Positions 26,952-35,461 of a DNA stretch of 64,000 nt are shown here, piece by piece; position 1 is the stretch's first letter; every line of letters starts with the position of its first letter. A model generated the notes under the pieces. That model was not told the DNA's origin, did not search any database, and worked only from the letters and a program-made list of their open reading frames with translations. A program made the translations under genes and the position numbers. Source of the DNA: Cupriavidus sp. D384 (GTDB lineage: Bacteria > Pseudomonadota > Gammaproteobacteria > Burkholderiales > Burkholderiaceae); the NCBI RefSeq assembly GCF_001652915.1, contig NZ_BBQI01000128.1, forward strand, positions 1-64,000, read 5' to 3'.

Positions 26952-27277
26952 GCACCCTTCTGCACCCTTCTGCACCATCACCCAGGCATCGCCTGAACCA
27001 CGAAACCGCTCGCGCCAGTGCGAGCGGCATCGCCAAATTTCTCGCGGCATCGGCGCCGGACGTCGCCATCCTCCCCTGCCCGCTCAACTGCAACAGCAAT
27101 AACACGATCGGCATGGCAATTCGTCGAACTGCCATGCCACGACACGTTCCCTTTCACTCGCCTCATCTCAAGTGAGAAAAATCCCACTCGGAGTGACGAA
27201 GAAGCGAGCTAAATCAAAGCTGAAAAATCCATGCCTTCCGATCATGGCGGACTCTTTCCCAACCTGGAGAACAAGGC
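26952..27277. other. porin upstream region, no gene
   Basis: 326 bp. Contents in order: two tandem copies of GCACCCTTCT (26952-26971); a perfect 8-bp hairpin CCGCTCGC/GCGAGCGG with 6-base loop (27006-27027) that could end the fetAB transcript; the long palindrome at 27110-27138; and an AT-richer stretch (27170-27235) near the porin. The porin promoter must lie in the right half. No coding signal. Confidence 0.5.
27110..27138. promoter_or_regulatory. 29-bp near-perfect palindrome upstream of porin gene
   Basis: GGCATGGCAATTCG, a central T, and CGAACTGCCATGCC; the two 14-base arms pair with one mismatch. It lies 140 bp before the porin ATG. It could be a repressor or activator operator, or a leader hairpin if the promoter is upstream. 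No U-run follows, so it is not a standard terminator. Confidence 0.6.
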
Positions 27278-28333
27278 ATGAAAATCAAACTGGCAGTGGC
27301 GGCTGCAACCACGGTGTTTGCCGTGGGCGCGCAGGCGCAATCGAGCGTGACGCTGTACGGCGTTGTCGATGCTGGCGTGGAATACCTGAACCGGACCGCC
27401 GGCGACCACAGCAACGTTCGCATGCAGTCCGGCAACGGCATCACCACCGGCTCCTGGTGGGGCCTGCGCGGCACGGAAGACCTGGGTGGCAGCCTCAAGG
27501 GCGTCTTTGTGCTGGAGAGTGGATTCAACCTGGACACCGGCAAATCGGCCGATAGCCGTCTCTTCAATCGGCAGGCGTTCGTTGGGCTGCAGAGCCGGTA
27601 CGGCGCCCTGTTGCTGGGCCGCCAGCAGACGCCGATCTACGACTTCACGCTGGCGTTCGACCCGATGGCCGACACCTCGCAGTATTCGATCGTCAATCTC
27701 GACCCCTTCATGGCGAGCCGGGCCGACAACGCCATCCAGTACAAGGGCACGTTCGGCGGGCTGACGGCGGCTGCGCTGTACAGCTTCGGCTACGACAACA
27801 GCAACGCGTTCGGCATCGGCAGCGGCGAAGTGCCCGGCAACTACAAGAAGGGCCGCGAGTATGCCGCCAGCCTGCGTTACACAACAGGCCCGTTCGACAT
27901 CGGCGCGGTCTATGACCTGCGCCAGCCCGACACCCGCGTGAAGGACCAGCGTGCATCGGTGGCGGCCAGCTATGCATTCGGCCCGACCAAGGTCTTTGCC
28001 GGCTATCGCTGGGAAAACGCCAGCGGCGCTGGCGCAGCCCTCAAGCACAACAATGTCTACTGGCTCGGCCTTGGCTACCAGGCCACGCCGGCCCTGATGC
28101 TCAAGGGCGCGGTGTACTACAACGACTGGGCCGGCACCAGTGCCGACCCGATGGTCTTCGTCGCCACGGCCGACTACTCCTTTTCCAAGCGCACCAGCAC
28201 CTACCTGGATCTGGGCTACGCATGGAACCGCAGCAGCAAGGGCGTTTCGTCGCGCGCCAGCCTGAGCAGCGACAACATCCGGGCGGGCGACAGCCAGTTC
28301 GGCGCGATGGTGGGGGTACGCCACCGCTTCTGA
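27278..28333 (+). CDS. OmpC-type general porin
   Basis: 351 residues. A signal peptide (MKIKLAVAAATTVFAVGAQA) precedes QSSVTLYGVVDAGVEYL, the universal start of betaproteobacterial trimeric porins; SWWGLRGTEDLGGSLKGVFVLE is the eyelet-region family motif and the protein ends in a beta-strand with terminal Phe (GVRHRF), the BAM recognition signal. It forms a 16-stranded outer-membrane channel for small solutes. CTGGAGAACAAGGC upstream supports the start. It is a single-gene unit with its own terminator. Pore selectivity cannot be read. Confidence 0.95.
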   Translation: MKIKLAVAAATTVFAVGAQAQSSVTLYGVVDAGVEYLNRTAGDHSNVRMQSGNGITTGSWWGLRGTEDLGGSLKGVFVLESGFNLDTGKSADSRLFNRQAFVGLQSRYGALLLGRQQTPIYDFTLAFDPMADTSQYSIVNLDPFMASRADNAIQYKGTFGGLTAAALYSFGYDNSNAFGIGSGEVPGNYKKGREYAASLRYTTGPFDIGAVYDLRQPDTRVKDQRASVAASYAFGPTKVFAGYRWENASGAGAALKHNNVYWLGLGYQATPALMLKGAVYYNDWAGTSADPMVFVATADYSFSKRTSTYLDLGYAWNRSSKGVSSRASLSSDNIRAGDSQFGAMVGVRHRF

Positions 28334-28363
28334 TCCCTCCGCAGCAAGACACTTTCCAAATTT

Positions 28364-28389
28364 GCCCGGCCATGTGCCGGGCTTTTTTT
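28364..28389 (+). terminator. rho-independent terminator of porin gene
   Basis: GCCCGGC-CATGT-GCCGGGC is a 7-bp perfect stem with a 5-base loop, followed immediately by seven T, 30 bp after the porin stop. Confidence 0.93.
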
Positions 28390-28485
28390 GTCGATGGCCC
28401 CGGCGTGTTCCGCGTAGCGGAAGCCCCGCACCGCACTGGCGCCGCGGATGCTACGCTGCCGCGACCTCCCACTCCGTCAGCGACC

Positions 28486-29358
28486 ATGACCGCCCCGACG
28501 CCCCCGACCTTCGAAACGCTCCAGTACGCCGTCCAGCACGGCATCGCCACCATTACGCTGCACCGGCCCGAGAAGATGAACGCCTTCACGCATCAGATGT
28601 GCGAAGAGCTGATCGCCGCCTTCGACGCGACCGACAGCGACGACGCGGTACGCGCCGTCGTCGTGACCGGCAGCGGCCGCGCATTCTGCGCAGGCGCCGA
28701 CCTGTCCGGCGGGGGCGCCACCTTCGACTACGAGAAACGCTACGGCACGACCGGCGTGAAGCGCGACGGTGGCGGCCGCGTCGCACTGCGTATCTTCCGC
28801 AGCCTCAAGCCGGTCATCGGCGCCGTGAACGGCGCGGCGGTTGGCGTAGGGGTCACCATGCAGTTGCCGATGGACATCCGCATCGCCTCGACCGACGCAA
28901 AGTTCGGCCTCGTGTTCGCGCGGCGCGGCATCACGCCGGAGGCAGCGTCGTCATGGTTCCTGTCTCGCGTGGTGGGCATTTCGACCGCCCTCGAATGGTG
29001 TTTTTCGGGCCGCGTGTTCAGCGCGCAGGAAGCGCATGAACGCGGTCTGGTGCGCTCGCTCCATGCCCCCGGAGACCTGCTTCCCGCTGCCTACGCCATC
29101 GCCCGGGAGATTGCCGACAACGCCGCGCCCGTCTCGGTCGCCATGGCGCGGCAGATGATCTGGCGCATGTCCGGTGCGGCGCATCCCATGGACGCCCACA
29201 AGCTGGACAGCCGCGCCATCCAGTCGCGCGGCCAGTCGGACGACGCGCGCGAAGGCATCGCGAGCTTCCTCGAAAAGCGCCCCGCCCACTTCCCCAACCG
29301 CGTCTCCGACCAGTTGCCGGATTTCTTCGACTGGCAGGGGGAGCCGGACTTCGAGTAA
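28486..29358 (+). CDS. enoyl-CoA hydratase/isomerase family protein
   Basis: 290 residues of the crotonase fold. ITLHRPEKMNAFTHQM, FCAGADLSGGG (oxyanion hole) and GAVNGAAVGVGVTMQLPMDI are typical; RRGITPEAASSWFLSRVVG contains the catalytic Glu position and FSGRVFSAQEAHERGLV completes the core. Likely adds water across 2-enoyl-CoA in fatty or aromatic acid breakdown; the exact acyl chain is unknown. The ATG at 28486 is the first with conserved sequence after the porin terminator. The next gene begins 68 bp downstream after an inverted repeat and may have its own promoter. Confidence 0.9.
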   Translation: MTAPTPPTFETLQYAVQHGIATITLHRPEKMNAFTHQMCEELIAAFDATDSDDAVRAVVVTGSGRAFCAGADLSGGGATFDYEKRYGTTGVKRDGGGRVALRIFRSLKPVIGAVNGAAVGVGVTMQLPMDIRIASTDAKFGLVFARRGITPEAASSWFLSRVVGISTALEWCFSGRVFSAQEAHERGLVRSLHAPGDLLPAAYAIAREIADNAAPVSVAMARQMIWRMSGAAHPMDAHKLDSRAIQSRGQSDDAREGIASFLEKRPAHFPNRVSDQLPDFFDWQGEPDFE

Positions 29359-29365
29359 GGCCCGA

Positions 29366-29406
29366 GGGGCATCAGGGCCGATCTCGTGTATAACGGCCGA
29401 TGCCCC
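29366..29406. promoter_or_regulatory. nested inverted repeat with TATAAC before the M20 gene
   Basis: Outer arms GGGGCAT/ATGCCCC (29366-29372, 29400-29406) and inner arms GGCCG/CGGCC enclose a loop that contains TATAAC. It lies 20 bp before the M20 gene start, so it could be a promoter under dyad control or a weak transcription stop after the enoyl-CoA hydratase gene. Confidence 0.35.
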
Positions 29407-29426
29407 ACTCCACTACCAAGGTCCCC

Positions 29427-30650
29427 ATGAAACCATCCCGCCTCGCCCTTGCCGCGCTGCTGTTGTGCGGCGCCCCGCTGTCCTTCGCCGCCGACGCCAA
29501 CCCCAAGGTCCTGTCCGCCGCCGAGCACTACAGTGGCGACGCGCTGCAACTGCTGGAACGGCTGGTCAACATCGACTCGGGCACCGGAAACGAGGCAGGA
29601 CTGAGCCAGGTCGGCACCATCGTCGCCGATGAACTGCGCAAGGCGGGTGCCAGCGTGGAGACGGTTCCGGCGACGCCGGCGGTGGGCAACAACATCCTCG
29701 CCACGTGGAAGGGCACCGGCAAGACCCGCATCCTGCTGATGGCCCACATGGACACCGTCTTCAAGGATGGCACTGCCCGCGCCAAGCCGTTCTATATCAA
29801 GGACAAGCGCGCCTACGGCCCCGGCGTGATGGACGACAAGGGTGGCATCGTCGCGGGGTTGTACGCGATGAAGATTCTCCAGCAGCTCGATTTCAAACAG
29901 TACGGCCAGGTCACGCTGCTGCTCAACACCAACGAGGAAACGGGTTCCAAGGGCACGCGCGCGCTGATCGAGCGCGAGGCGAAGCAGCATGACGTGACCC
30001 TCAATCTCGAACCGGGCCGGCCCGCCGACGGACTGGTGGTCTGGCGCAAGGGCAGCGGCACGGCGGAGATCGACGTGAAGGGCAAGGCTGCCCATGCGGG
30101 CGTTGCGCCCGAGTCCGGCCGCAACGCTGCCACCGAACTGGCGCACCAGGTGCTGCAACTGGGCAAGCTCGGCGACAGCGCCAGGCAGACGACCTTCAAC
30201 ATCACCGTGCTCAAGGCTGGCGGCGCCACCAACGTGATCCCCGATCAGGCCACCGCCTACGCGGACCTGCGCGTGGCAGTGCCGGAGGAATTCGACCGCG
30301 TGGAGCGAGACATGGCGCGCGTGTCGGCCAACAAGCTGGTGCCCGATACGGAGGTGAAGACGTCGCTGGTACGCGGTTTTCCCCCGATGCCGCGCAATGC
30401 GGCGTCGGACCAGCTGGCGGCCAGGGCGCAAGCCATCTATGGCGAAATCGGGCGCAAGCTCACGCTGGAGGGCAGCGGCGGCGCCGCCGACTCAAGCCTG
30501 TCGGCTGGCGTCGGCACGCCCACGCTCGACGGCTTCGGCATCGTGGGCGGCGGCATTCATACGCCAGAGGAGTACGCCGAAGTCGAAAGCGTGGTGCCCC
30601 GGCTCTATCTGCTGTCGCGGATGATCATGGAACTGGCCGCCAGCAAGTAA
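29427..30650 (+). CDS. periplasmic M20 peptidase, glutamate carboxypeptidase (CPG2)-like
   Basis: 407 residues. A signal peptide (LALAALLLCGAPLSFAADA) indicates export. The M20 dizinc site is visible: His in LLMAHMDTVF, bridging Asp in GPGVMDDKGG, Glu pair in NTNEETGSKG, another in NLEPGRP, and the C-terminal His in GIHTPEEY. The dimerisation domain lies at about 215-325. Size and layout match carboxypeptidase G2 of Pseudomonas, which removes C-terminal glutamate from folates and from N-acyl glutamates. ATG at 29427 fits the signal peptide. Substrate preference is inferred from family. Convergent with the MFS gene. Confidence 0.88.
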   Translation: MKPSRLALAALLLCGAPLSFAADANPKVLSAAEHYSGDALQLLERLVNIDSGTGNEAGLSQVGTIVADELRKAGASVETVPATPAVGNNILATWKGTGKTRILLMAHMDTVFKDGTARAKPFYIKDKRAYGPGVMDDKGGIVAGLYAMKILQQLDFKQYGQVTLLLNTNEETGSKGTRALIEREAKQHDVTLNLEPGRPADGLVVWRKGSGTAEIDVKGKAAHAGVAPESGRNAATELAHQVLQLGKLGDSARQTTFNITVLKAGGATNVIPDQATAYADLRVAVPEEFDRVERDMARVSANKLVPDTEVKTSLVRGFPPMPRNAASDQLAARAQAIYGEIGRKLTLEGSGGAADSSLSAGVGTPTLDGFGIVGGGIHTPEEYAEVESVVPRLYLLSRMIMELAASK

Positions 30651-30666
30651 CGGCACCGCCCGCAAC

Positions 30667-31926
30667 TCAGCGCCGGCCGCCGGCCAGCTTGCGTGCGTCG
30701 GGATGCCCGCGCAGCCGCCACATCGCAATACACCCAAGCGCCGGGCCGATGGCAAGCATGCCGAAGCCGGCGCGCCAGCCTAGCCAGTCGACCACGTCGG
30801 GCACCAGGTGAATGCTTGCCAGCGTCAGCAGGAAGCCCGCGCAGGTCTGCGCGGTCAGCAGCGTGCCGATCGATGACGGCTCGGCCAGTTCGGTGACGCT
30901 GGCCGAGAACTGCGCGGAATCGGCAATGACCGACACGCCCCAGACCAGGGCCACCGTCACCAGCACCGCCATCGGGGCGGTATCGAGCCAGCCCATCAGC
31001 GCCGCGCAGCATGCGCTGATGGCCATGGCGCCGATGGTGACGGCCGTGCGGCCCACGCGATCGGCCAGCCATCCGCCCAGCCAGGCGCCCAGCGCGCCGA
31101 TGGCAATCGCGGCGAACGTCAGCAGTTCTGCCCGGCCCCGCGCATCGGCCATGCCGCGTGCGGCAAACGTCTGCTGCAGAAACAGCGCCAGCCACGCCCA
31201 CATCGCATAAAGCTCCCACATATGGCCCAGGTAGCCCAGGTTGGCCAGGCGCACCGCCGGCTGGCGCCACGCCTGCGCGATCTTGGCGGGATCGATGCGG
31301 GCAGCCTTTCTGAGATTGGGACCAATCGCGGCCATGCCGATCAGCAGCGCCGCGCCGGCCGCACACGCCGCCGCCACCGCGTAGATCGTGCGCCAGTCGG
31401 GGCCGCCCGCGGCGGGCGCCAGCCAGGCCGCCACCAGATGCGGACTCGCCGATCCCAGCGTCAGCGCCCCCACCAGCAACCCGATCAGCAGGCCCAGGTC
31501 AGCCCGCGCCCATGTTGCCGCCAGACGCATGCCCACCGGGTAGACGCCCGCCATGCACATGCCCGTGATAAAGCGCAACGCCACCACCGCCCCGCCCGTG
31601 GGTGCGATAAAGGCAAGCGTGCCCGTCGCCAGCGCGGCCACCAGGGCCGAGCCGGCGAACAGGCGACGCAGGTCGTAGCGATCGGGCAGCGACAGCAGGG
31701 CCGACATCAGCGTGCCGGCCACGAAGCCGAACTGCACGGCACTGGTCAGCAGCGCCTCGTCGAATGCGGAGATCGTTCCGGTGCGCTTGATCAGTGCCAC
31801 GGCGGTGCTGGCGGAAAACCAGACGCCCATCGCGGCGACCTCGGCCAGCAGCAGGATGGCGATCGAAAACAGCTTGCCGCGCTGGCGCTGCTGCACCGGC
31901 GCGGCCGTGGAGGTGGGTGCCGGCAT
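30667..31926 (-). CDS. MFS transporter
   Basis: 419 residues with about 12 membrane helices. The loop 2-3 motif is seen as SLPDRYDLRRLFAG and the second-half equivalent as GGWLADRVGRTAVTIGAMAI. It follows the flavin reductase gene by 1 bp, so it is the third gene of the monooxygenase operon and may import the compound attacked by the monooxygenase or export a product. No closer substrate family recognised. Confidence 0.88.
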   Translation of the reverse strand: MPAPTSTAAPVQQRQRGKLFSIAILLLAEVAAMGVWFSASTAVALIKRTGTISAFDEALLTSAVQFGFVAGTLMSALLSLPDRYDLRRLFAGSALVAALATGTLAFIAPTGGAVVALRFITGMCMAGVYPVGMRLAATWARADLGLLIGLLVGALTLGSASPHLVAAWLAPAAGGPDWRTIYAVAAACAAGAALLIGMAAIGPNLRKAARIDPAKIAQAWRQPAVRLANLGYLGHMWELYAMWAWLALFLQQTFAARGMADARGRAELLTFAAIAIGALGAWLGGWLADRVGRTAVTIGAMAISACCAALMGWLDTAPMAVLVTVALVWGVSVIADSAQFSASVTELAEPSSIGTLLTAQTCAGFLLTLASIHLVPDVVDWLGWRAGFGMLAIGPALGCIAMWRLRGHPDARKLAGGRR

Positions 31927-31927
31927 C

Positions 31928-32431
31928 TCAGGCGGCCGTCGGGTGTGCGACGGTGCCCACCGGATGGAAATCGCGCCCGAAGTAGATCAGGCCCGCCCGT
32001 CCGCTGGCGCTGTGCGCGGCCTTCACGGCGCAGAAGAACACCGTATGCGTGCCCACCTCGGTCACCGACGTGATCTCGCAATCGAGCGCGCTGATGGCGC
32101 CATGCAGCACCGGCGCGCCCGTGACCAGTTGCATCCACTCGGCACAGGCAAAGCGTTCGTCGAGCGACAGGTCCTTGTCGGCGAAGCGCATGGCAACGTC
32201 GCGCTGCTCGGCGGCGAGTACGTTCACGCAGAGCCGCCCGTTCTGGCGGATGGCAGCGTTGTTGCGGCTGGACCGGTTGATGCAGACCAGCAAGGTGGGC
32301 GGATCGTCGGTCACCGGGCAGACGGCCGACGCCGTACAGCCGGCCAGCCCGGCCTCGCCGTCCGTGGTGATGACGTTGACGGCGGCACCCAGGCCTGCCA
32401 TCGCGTCGCGAAAGGTTGTCTTGTCTACCAT
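31928..32431 (-). CDS. NAD(P)H:flavin reductase (HpaC/RutF-like)
   Basis: 167 residues of the flavin-reductase-like FMN-binding family. FRDAMAGLGAAVNVITTDGE, GCTASAVCPVTDDPPTLLVC and SALDCEI are family landmarks. It supplies reduced FMN to a partner monooxygenase, here the luciferase-like protein encoded just upstream on the same strand. Chosen start is the ATG at 32431 (MVDKTTFRDAMAG); the frame extends to 32512 but would overlap the end of the monooxygenase gene. Gap to the monooxygenase gene is 13 bp. Confidence 0.9.
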   Translation of the reverse strand: MVDKTTFRDAMAGLGAAVNVITTDGEAGLAGCTASAVCPVTDDPPTLLVCINRSSRNNAAIRQNGRLCVNVLAAEQRDVAMRFADKDLSLDERFACAEWMQLVTGAPVLHGAISALDCEITSVTEVGTHTVFFCAVKAAHSASGRAGLIYFGRDFHPVGTVAHPTAA

Positions 32432-32444
32432 GATGCTTCTGTCG

Positions 32445-33815
32445 TTACCGGTTGGCACCGGTTCCGCGATATTGCGCCGCCGTGTGGGTAGCTGGCAAGC
32501 GTGCCGTGCCAAACAGCCTGTCGCGATAGGTGCCCGGCTGGTATGCCGTCTTGTAGGCGCCGCGCTCCTGCAGCAGCGGCACCACCAGGTCGATCACGTC
32601 CTCGAAGCACTCCGGCACCACCGTGCGCGACAGGTTGAAGCCGTCCACGCCGGTTTCCTCGCTCCACGCCATCAGCAGGTCGGCCACATGCTCTGCCGAA
32701 CCCACCCACGGCGGCTGGCGGCTGCCCAACACCATCTGTTCGAGCAGCTTGCGGCGCGTCCATTGCGGGCCGGCGCTGCGCGTCATGGCCTCCACGTTCG
32801 ACACGATGGCCTGGCTCTTGCCGGTATCGATCGGCTCGTCCAGGTCGTAGCGCGCAAAGTCGATGCCCAGTGACGCCGCCGCATGCACCAGCGCCGCCTC
32901 GGAACTGACGTAGCGCCGATACTCCTCGAATTTCTCGCGTGCCTCGGCACCGGTGCGGCCCACCACCAGCGTCGCGCCCAGGAACACCTTCACGTCACCG
33001 GCCTGCCGGCCCAGTTGCACGGCCTGCGCGCGGATATCGTCGACGATCTCCTTCACGCCTTCCTTCTTCTGGCCGTTGACGAACACGCACTCGGCGTGCG
33101 TGGCGGCAAAGCGGCGGCCACGCGTCGACGACCCGGCCTGGTACAGCACCGGCGTGCGCTGCGGCGACGGCGCGCACAGGTGCATGGCATCCACCTTGTA
33201 CTGCGGGCCGTGATGATGGATCACGCGCACTTTTCCCGGGTCGGCATAGACGCCGGCCGTGCGGTCGGCCACCACGGCATCGTCGTCCCAGCTGCCTTCC
33301 CAGAGCTTGTAGACCAGCGCCATGTACTCGTCGGCCAGGTCATAGCGGTCGTCGTGCGCCACCTGGCCGTCGATGCCGATGGCCCGCGCCGCGCTGTCCA
33401 GGTAGCCGGTGACGATGTTCCAGCCGATCCGCCCGCCGGTCAGGTGGTCAAGCGTGGACATGCGGCGCGCAAACAGGAACGGCTGCTCGTAGGTGAGATT
33501 GGCGGTAACGCCAAAGCCCAGGTGCTGTGTCACGGCCGCCATGGCCGGTATCACCAGCGTCGGGTCGTTGACCGGCACTTGCACCGCGCCGCGCAACGCT
33601 GCGTCGGGGCTGGCGCCATAGACGTCGTAGACGCCCACCACATCGGCAAAGAAAATGCCGTCGAACAGGCCGCGCTCCAGCATTCTGGCGTAGTCCATCC
33701 AGTACTGAAGCTCGGCATAGCGGTGCGACTGGTCGCGCGGGTGGGTCCACATGCCCTGCTGGATGTGGCCGACACAATGCATGTCGAAGGCGTTCAGGCG
33801 AATTTCACGCGGCAT
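32445..33815 (-). CDS. FMN-dependent monooxygenase, NtaA/SnaA/DszA family
   Basis: 456 residues, luciferase-like TIM barrel. The NtaA/SnaA/DszA subfamily is recognised by NAFDMHCVGHIQQGMWTHPRD, RRMSTLDHLTGGRIGWNIVTGYLDSAARAIG split over two helices, and VDGFNLSRTVVPECFEDVID. These two-component enzymes use FMNH2 and O2 to cleave C-N or C-S bonds (nitrilotriacetate, dibenzothiophene sulfone, dimethyl sulfide). The flavin reductase gene follows. First gene of a minus-strand operon whose promoter region contains a 14-bp palindrome. Substrate unknown; organosulfur compounds are one possibility. Confidence 0.9.
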   Translation of the reverse strand: MPREIRLNAFDMHCVGHIQQGMWTHPRDQSHRYAELQYWMDYARMLERGLFDGIFFADVVGVYDVYGASPDAALRGAVQVPVNDPTLVIPAMAAVTQHLGFGVTANLTYEQPFLFARRMSTLDHLTGGRIGWNIVTGYLDSAARAIGIDGQVAHDDRYDLADEYMALVYKLWEGSWDDDAVVADRTAGVYADPGKVRVIHHHGPQYKVDAMHLCAPSPQRTPVLYQAGSSTRGRRFAATHAECVFVNGQKKEGVKEIVDDIRAQAVQLGRQAGDVKVFLGATLVVGRTGAEAREKFEEYRRYVSSEAALVHAAASLGIDFARYDLDEPIDTGKSQAIVSNVEAMTRSAGPQWTRRKLLEQMVLGSRQPPWVGSAEHVADLLMAWSEETGVDGFNLSRTVVPECFEDVIDLVVPLLQERGAYKTAYQPGTYRDRLFGTARLPATHTAAQYRGTGANR

Positions 33816-33854
33816 GGGGGCGGCTCCGGGGTGACATGGCGAGTCTGGTTTTCA

Positions 33855-33868
33855 TCCACTATAGTGGA
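33855..33868. promoter_or_regulatory. 14-bp perfect palindrome, putative operator
   Basis: TCCACTATAGTGGA reads the same on both strands and lies 40 bp upstream of the monooxygenase start codon and about 140 bp upstream of the divergent XRE regulator. The TATAGT core can also serve as a -10 element on either strand. It is a good candidate operator for the adjacent regulator (position-based inference). Confidence 0.55.
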
Positions 33869-33931
33869 CAAAAGAGCATCATCGTAAGGATTTCGAGATA
33901 CGCGTTAACCCTCGCCCCGTGATACCGATCC

Positions 33932-33980
33932 TATAATCCGCCGTTGGGTTGCCCCCCCCTCTCCTGCAAGTGGGAGAGGG
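33932..33980 (+). promoter_or_regulatory. -10 element and REP-like hairpin before the XRE-cupin gene
   Basis: A consensus TATAAT at 33932-33937 without a convincing -35 is followed by a hairpin, CCCTCTCC / GGAGAGGG with an 8-base loop (33957-33980), of the same family as the other GAGAGGG repeats in the window. If the TATAAT is used, the hairpin is in the 5' leader of the regulator gene. Confidence 0.45.
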
Positions 33981-34009
33981 ACGAAAACAATCTTCATTGC
34001 CTCGCCACC

Positions 34010-34576
34010 ATGAGCCGCCTGCCTGACGATCCCACCACCGCCATTTCCGCCCGCGTGCGCATCGAGCGCGAATCGCGCGGCTGGTCGCTGGCGGAACTGG
34101 CAGATCGATCCGGGGTATCCAAGGCGATGATCAGCAAGATCGAACGTGGCGAGGCCAGCCCCACGGCCACCGTGCTGGGGCGCCTGTCGGGGGCCTTCGG
34201 GCTGCAATTGTCGATGCTGCTGGCGCTGGCCGAACAGGCCGGTGAACGCCTGAGCCGGGCCGCCGAGCAGCCGGTGTGGCAGGACCCCGAAACGGGCTAC
34301 ACGCGCCGCGCGGTGTCGCCGCGCAATGGCGGCATGCTGGAACTGGTGGAAGTCACGCTGCCCGGACACGCGCGGGTGTCCTACCCGTCGTCGGCCTTCA
34401 CGTTCCAGCACCAGCAGATCTGGGTGCTCGACGGCACGCTGGTCTTCGAGGAAGGTGAACTCGCGCACACGCTGGCCGCAGGCGACTGTCTGCAGCTTGG
34501 GCCGCCCGCGCCCTGCACCTTTATCAACCCCGGCCCGGACGCCTGCGTCTACGTGGTGGCGCTGGTGCGCCGCTGA
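34010..34576 (+). CDS. XRE-family regulator with C-terminal cupin domain
   Basis: 188 residues: helix-turn-helix at about 14-70 (SLAELADRSGVSKAMISKIERG, then TATVLGRLSGAFG) and a cupin domain at about 105-185 (FTFQHQQIWVLDGTLVFEEGE, GDCLQLGPPAPCTFINPG). HTH-cupin proteins usually repress nearby catabolic or transport genes and sense a small molecule with the cupin. Divergent from the flavin monooxygenase operon and the likely controller of it. The stop codon is directly adjacent to the stop of the convergent GntR gene. ATG at 34010 chosen; the frame is open to 33944 through the repeat. Confidence 0.88.
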   Translation: MSRLPDDPTTAISARVRIERESRGWSLAELADRSGVSKAMISKIERGEASPTATVLGRLSGAFGLQLSMLLALAEQAGERLSRAAEQPVWQDPETGYTRRAVSPRNGGMLELVEVTLPGHARVSYPSSAFTFQHQQIWVLDGTLVFEEGELAHTLAAGDCLQLGPPAPCTFINPGPDACVYVVALVRR

Positions 34577-35362
34577 TCAGGGCTGGTCGGCGTCGATCCA
34601 CACGCGCGTGGACGCCCCGGCGCGCGTCAGGCGCATCTGGTAGGTATAGCGCTCCGGATGGTAGAGACCCACCAGGAACTGCACCGGGCGGCCGTTTGCG
34701 TCGGATGCCACGCGCGACACGCGCAGCAACGGCACGCCCGGCGCGATGCGGAAGATGCGCGCCACGTCCAGGTCGGCCACGGCAGCGCCCAGCGTCTGTT
34801 CGGCCGATACCACCTCGATGCCGTGCTGCTCCAGCGCCACGAGCATCGGTGTGTCCTGCAGCGTATGGCGGTCCAGCGCGCCGGCCAGGTCGTCGGGCAC
34901 GAACACTTCGGTATAGGAAATTGGCTGCGCCTTGAACTTGCGCACCCGTACCACCTTGAGCACGGGCGCGGCGGGCGGCAGGGCCAGCGCGGCGCTGACG
35001 GCGGGCGGCGCCGCCATGCGCTTCCATTCCAGCACCTGCACGCGCGTACGCATGCTGACGCTGACGATGTTGTCGAGCAGGCCGCCTCGCACGGTCTGTA
35101 CGGCGGCCTCGGGCTGCGCCACGTTGCGCGCAGTCGGCACAGTGCCCTTGCCGCGCAGCCGCATCACCAGCCCTTCTTCCTGCAGCCGCGCCAGCGCCGA
35201 TCGCACCGTGACGCGCGCCACGCCGAATTCCTCGGCCAGCTGGCGTTCGCCGGGCAGCGGCAGGCCCGTTGCGTAGTGACCGCCGCGAATGCGCTCGCGC
35301 AGGATCAGGCGAACCTGCTGGAAGCGCGGCAGCGAGGTCAGCGGGGCATGGGCATCAAACAT
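34577..35362 (-). CDS. GntR/HutC-family regulator (UTRA effector domain)
   Basis: 261 residues: GntR winged helix at about 12-80 (LPLPGERQLAEEFGVARVTVRSALARLQEEGL) and UTRA ligand domain at about 100-250. HutC-type regulators usually repress an adjacent catabolic operon until a metabolite binds. It is the last minus-strand gene after the Bug, LeuCD-like and lyase genes, 100 bp from the lyase, and probably regulates that operon through the TGGTCC dyad at 39171-39199. Its stop abuts the stop of the convergent XRE gene with no spacer. Confidence 0.9.
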   Translation of the reverse strand: MFDAHAPLTSLPRFQQVRLILRERIRGGHYATGLPLPGERQLAEEFGVARVTVRSALARLQEEGLVMRLRGKGTVPTARNVAQPEAAVQTVRGGLLDNIVSVSMRTRVQVLEWKRMAAPPAVSAALALPPAAPVLKVVRVRKFKAQPISYTEVFVPDDLAGALDRHTLQDTPMLVALEQHGIEVVSAEQTLGAAVADLDVARIFRIAPGVPLLRVSRVASDANGRPVQFLVGLYHPERYTYQMRLTRAGASTRVWIDADQP

Positions 35363-35461
35363 CGGAGAGGCGGCAAACAGGCAGCGTGGGCCGGGAAATA
35401 AGGGGCGATGCCACCACGGTACGCGTGCCGCCCCGGTCAGGCAAGCACGCGGTGCGCCGCG

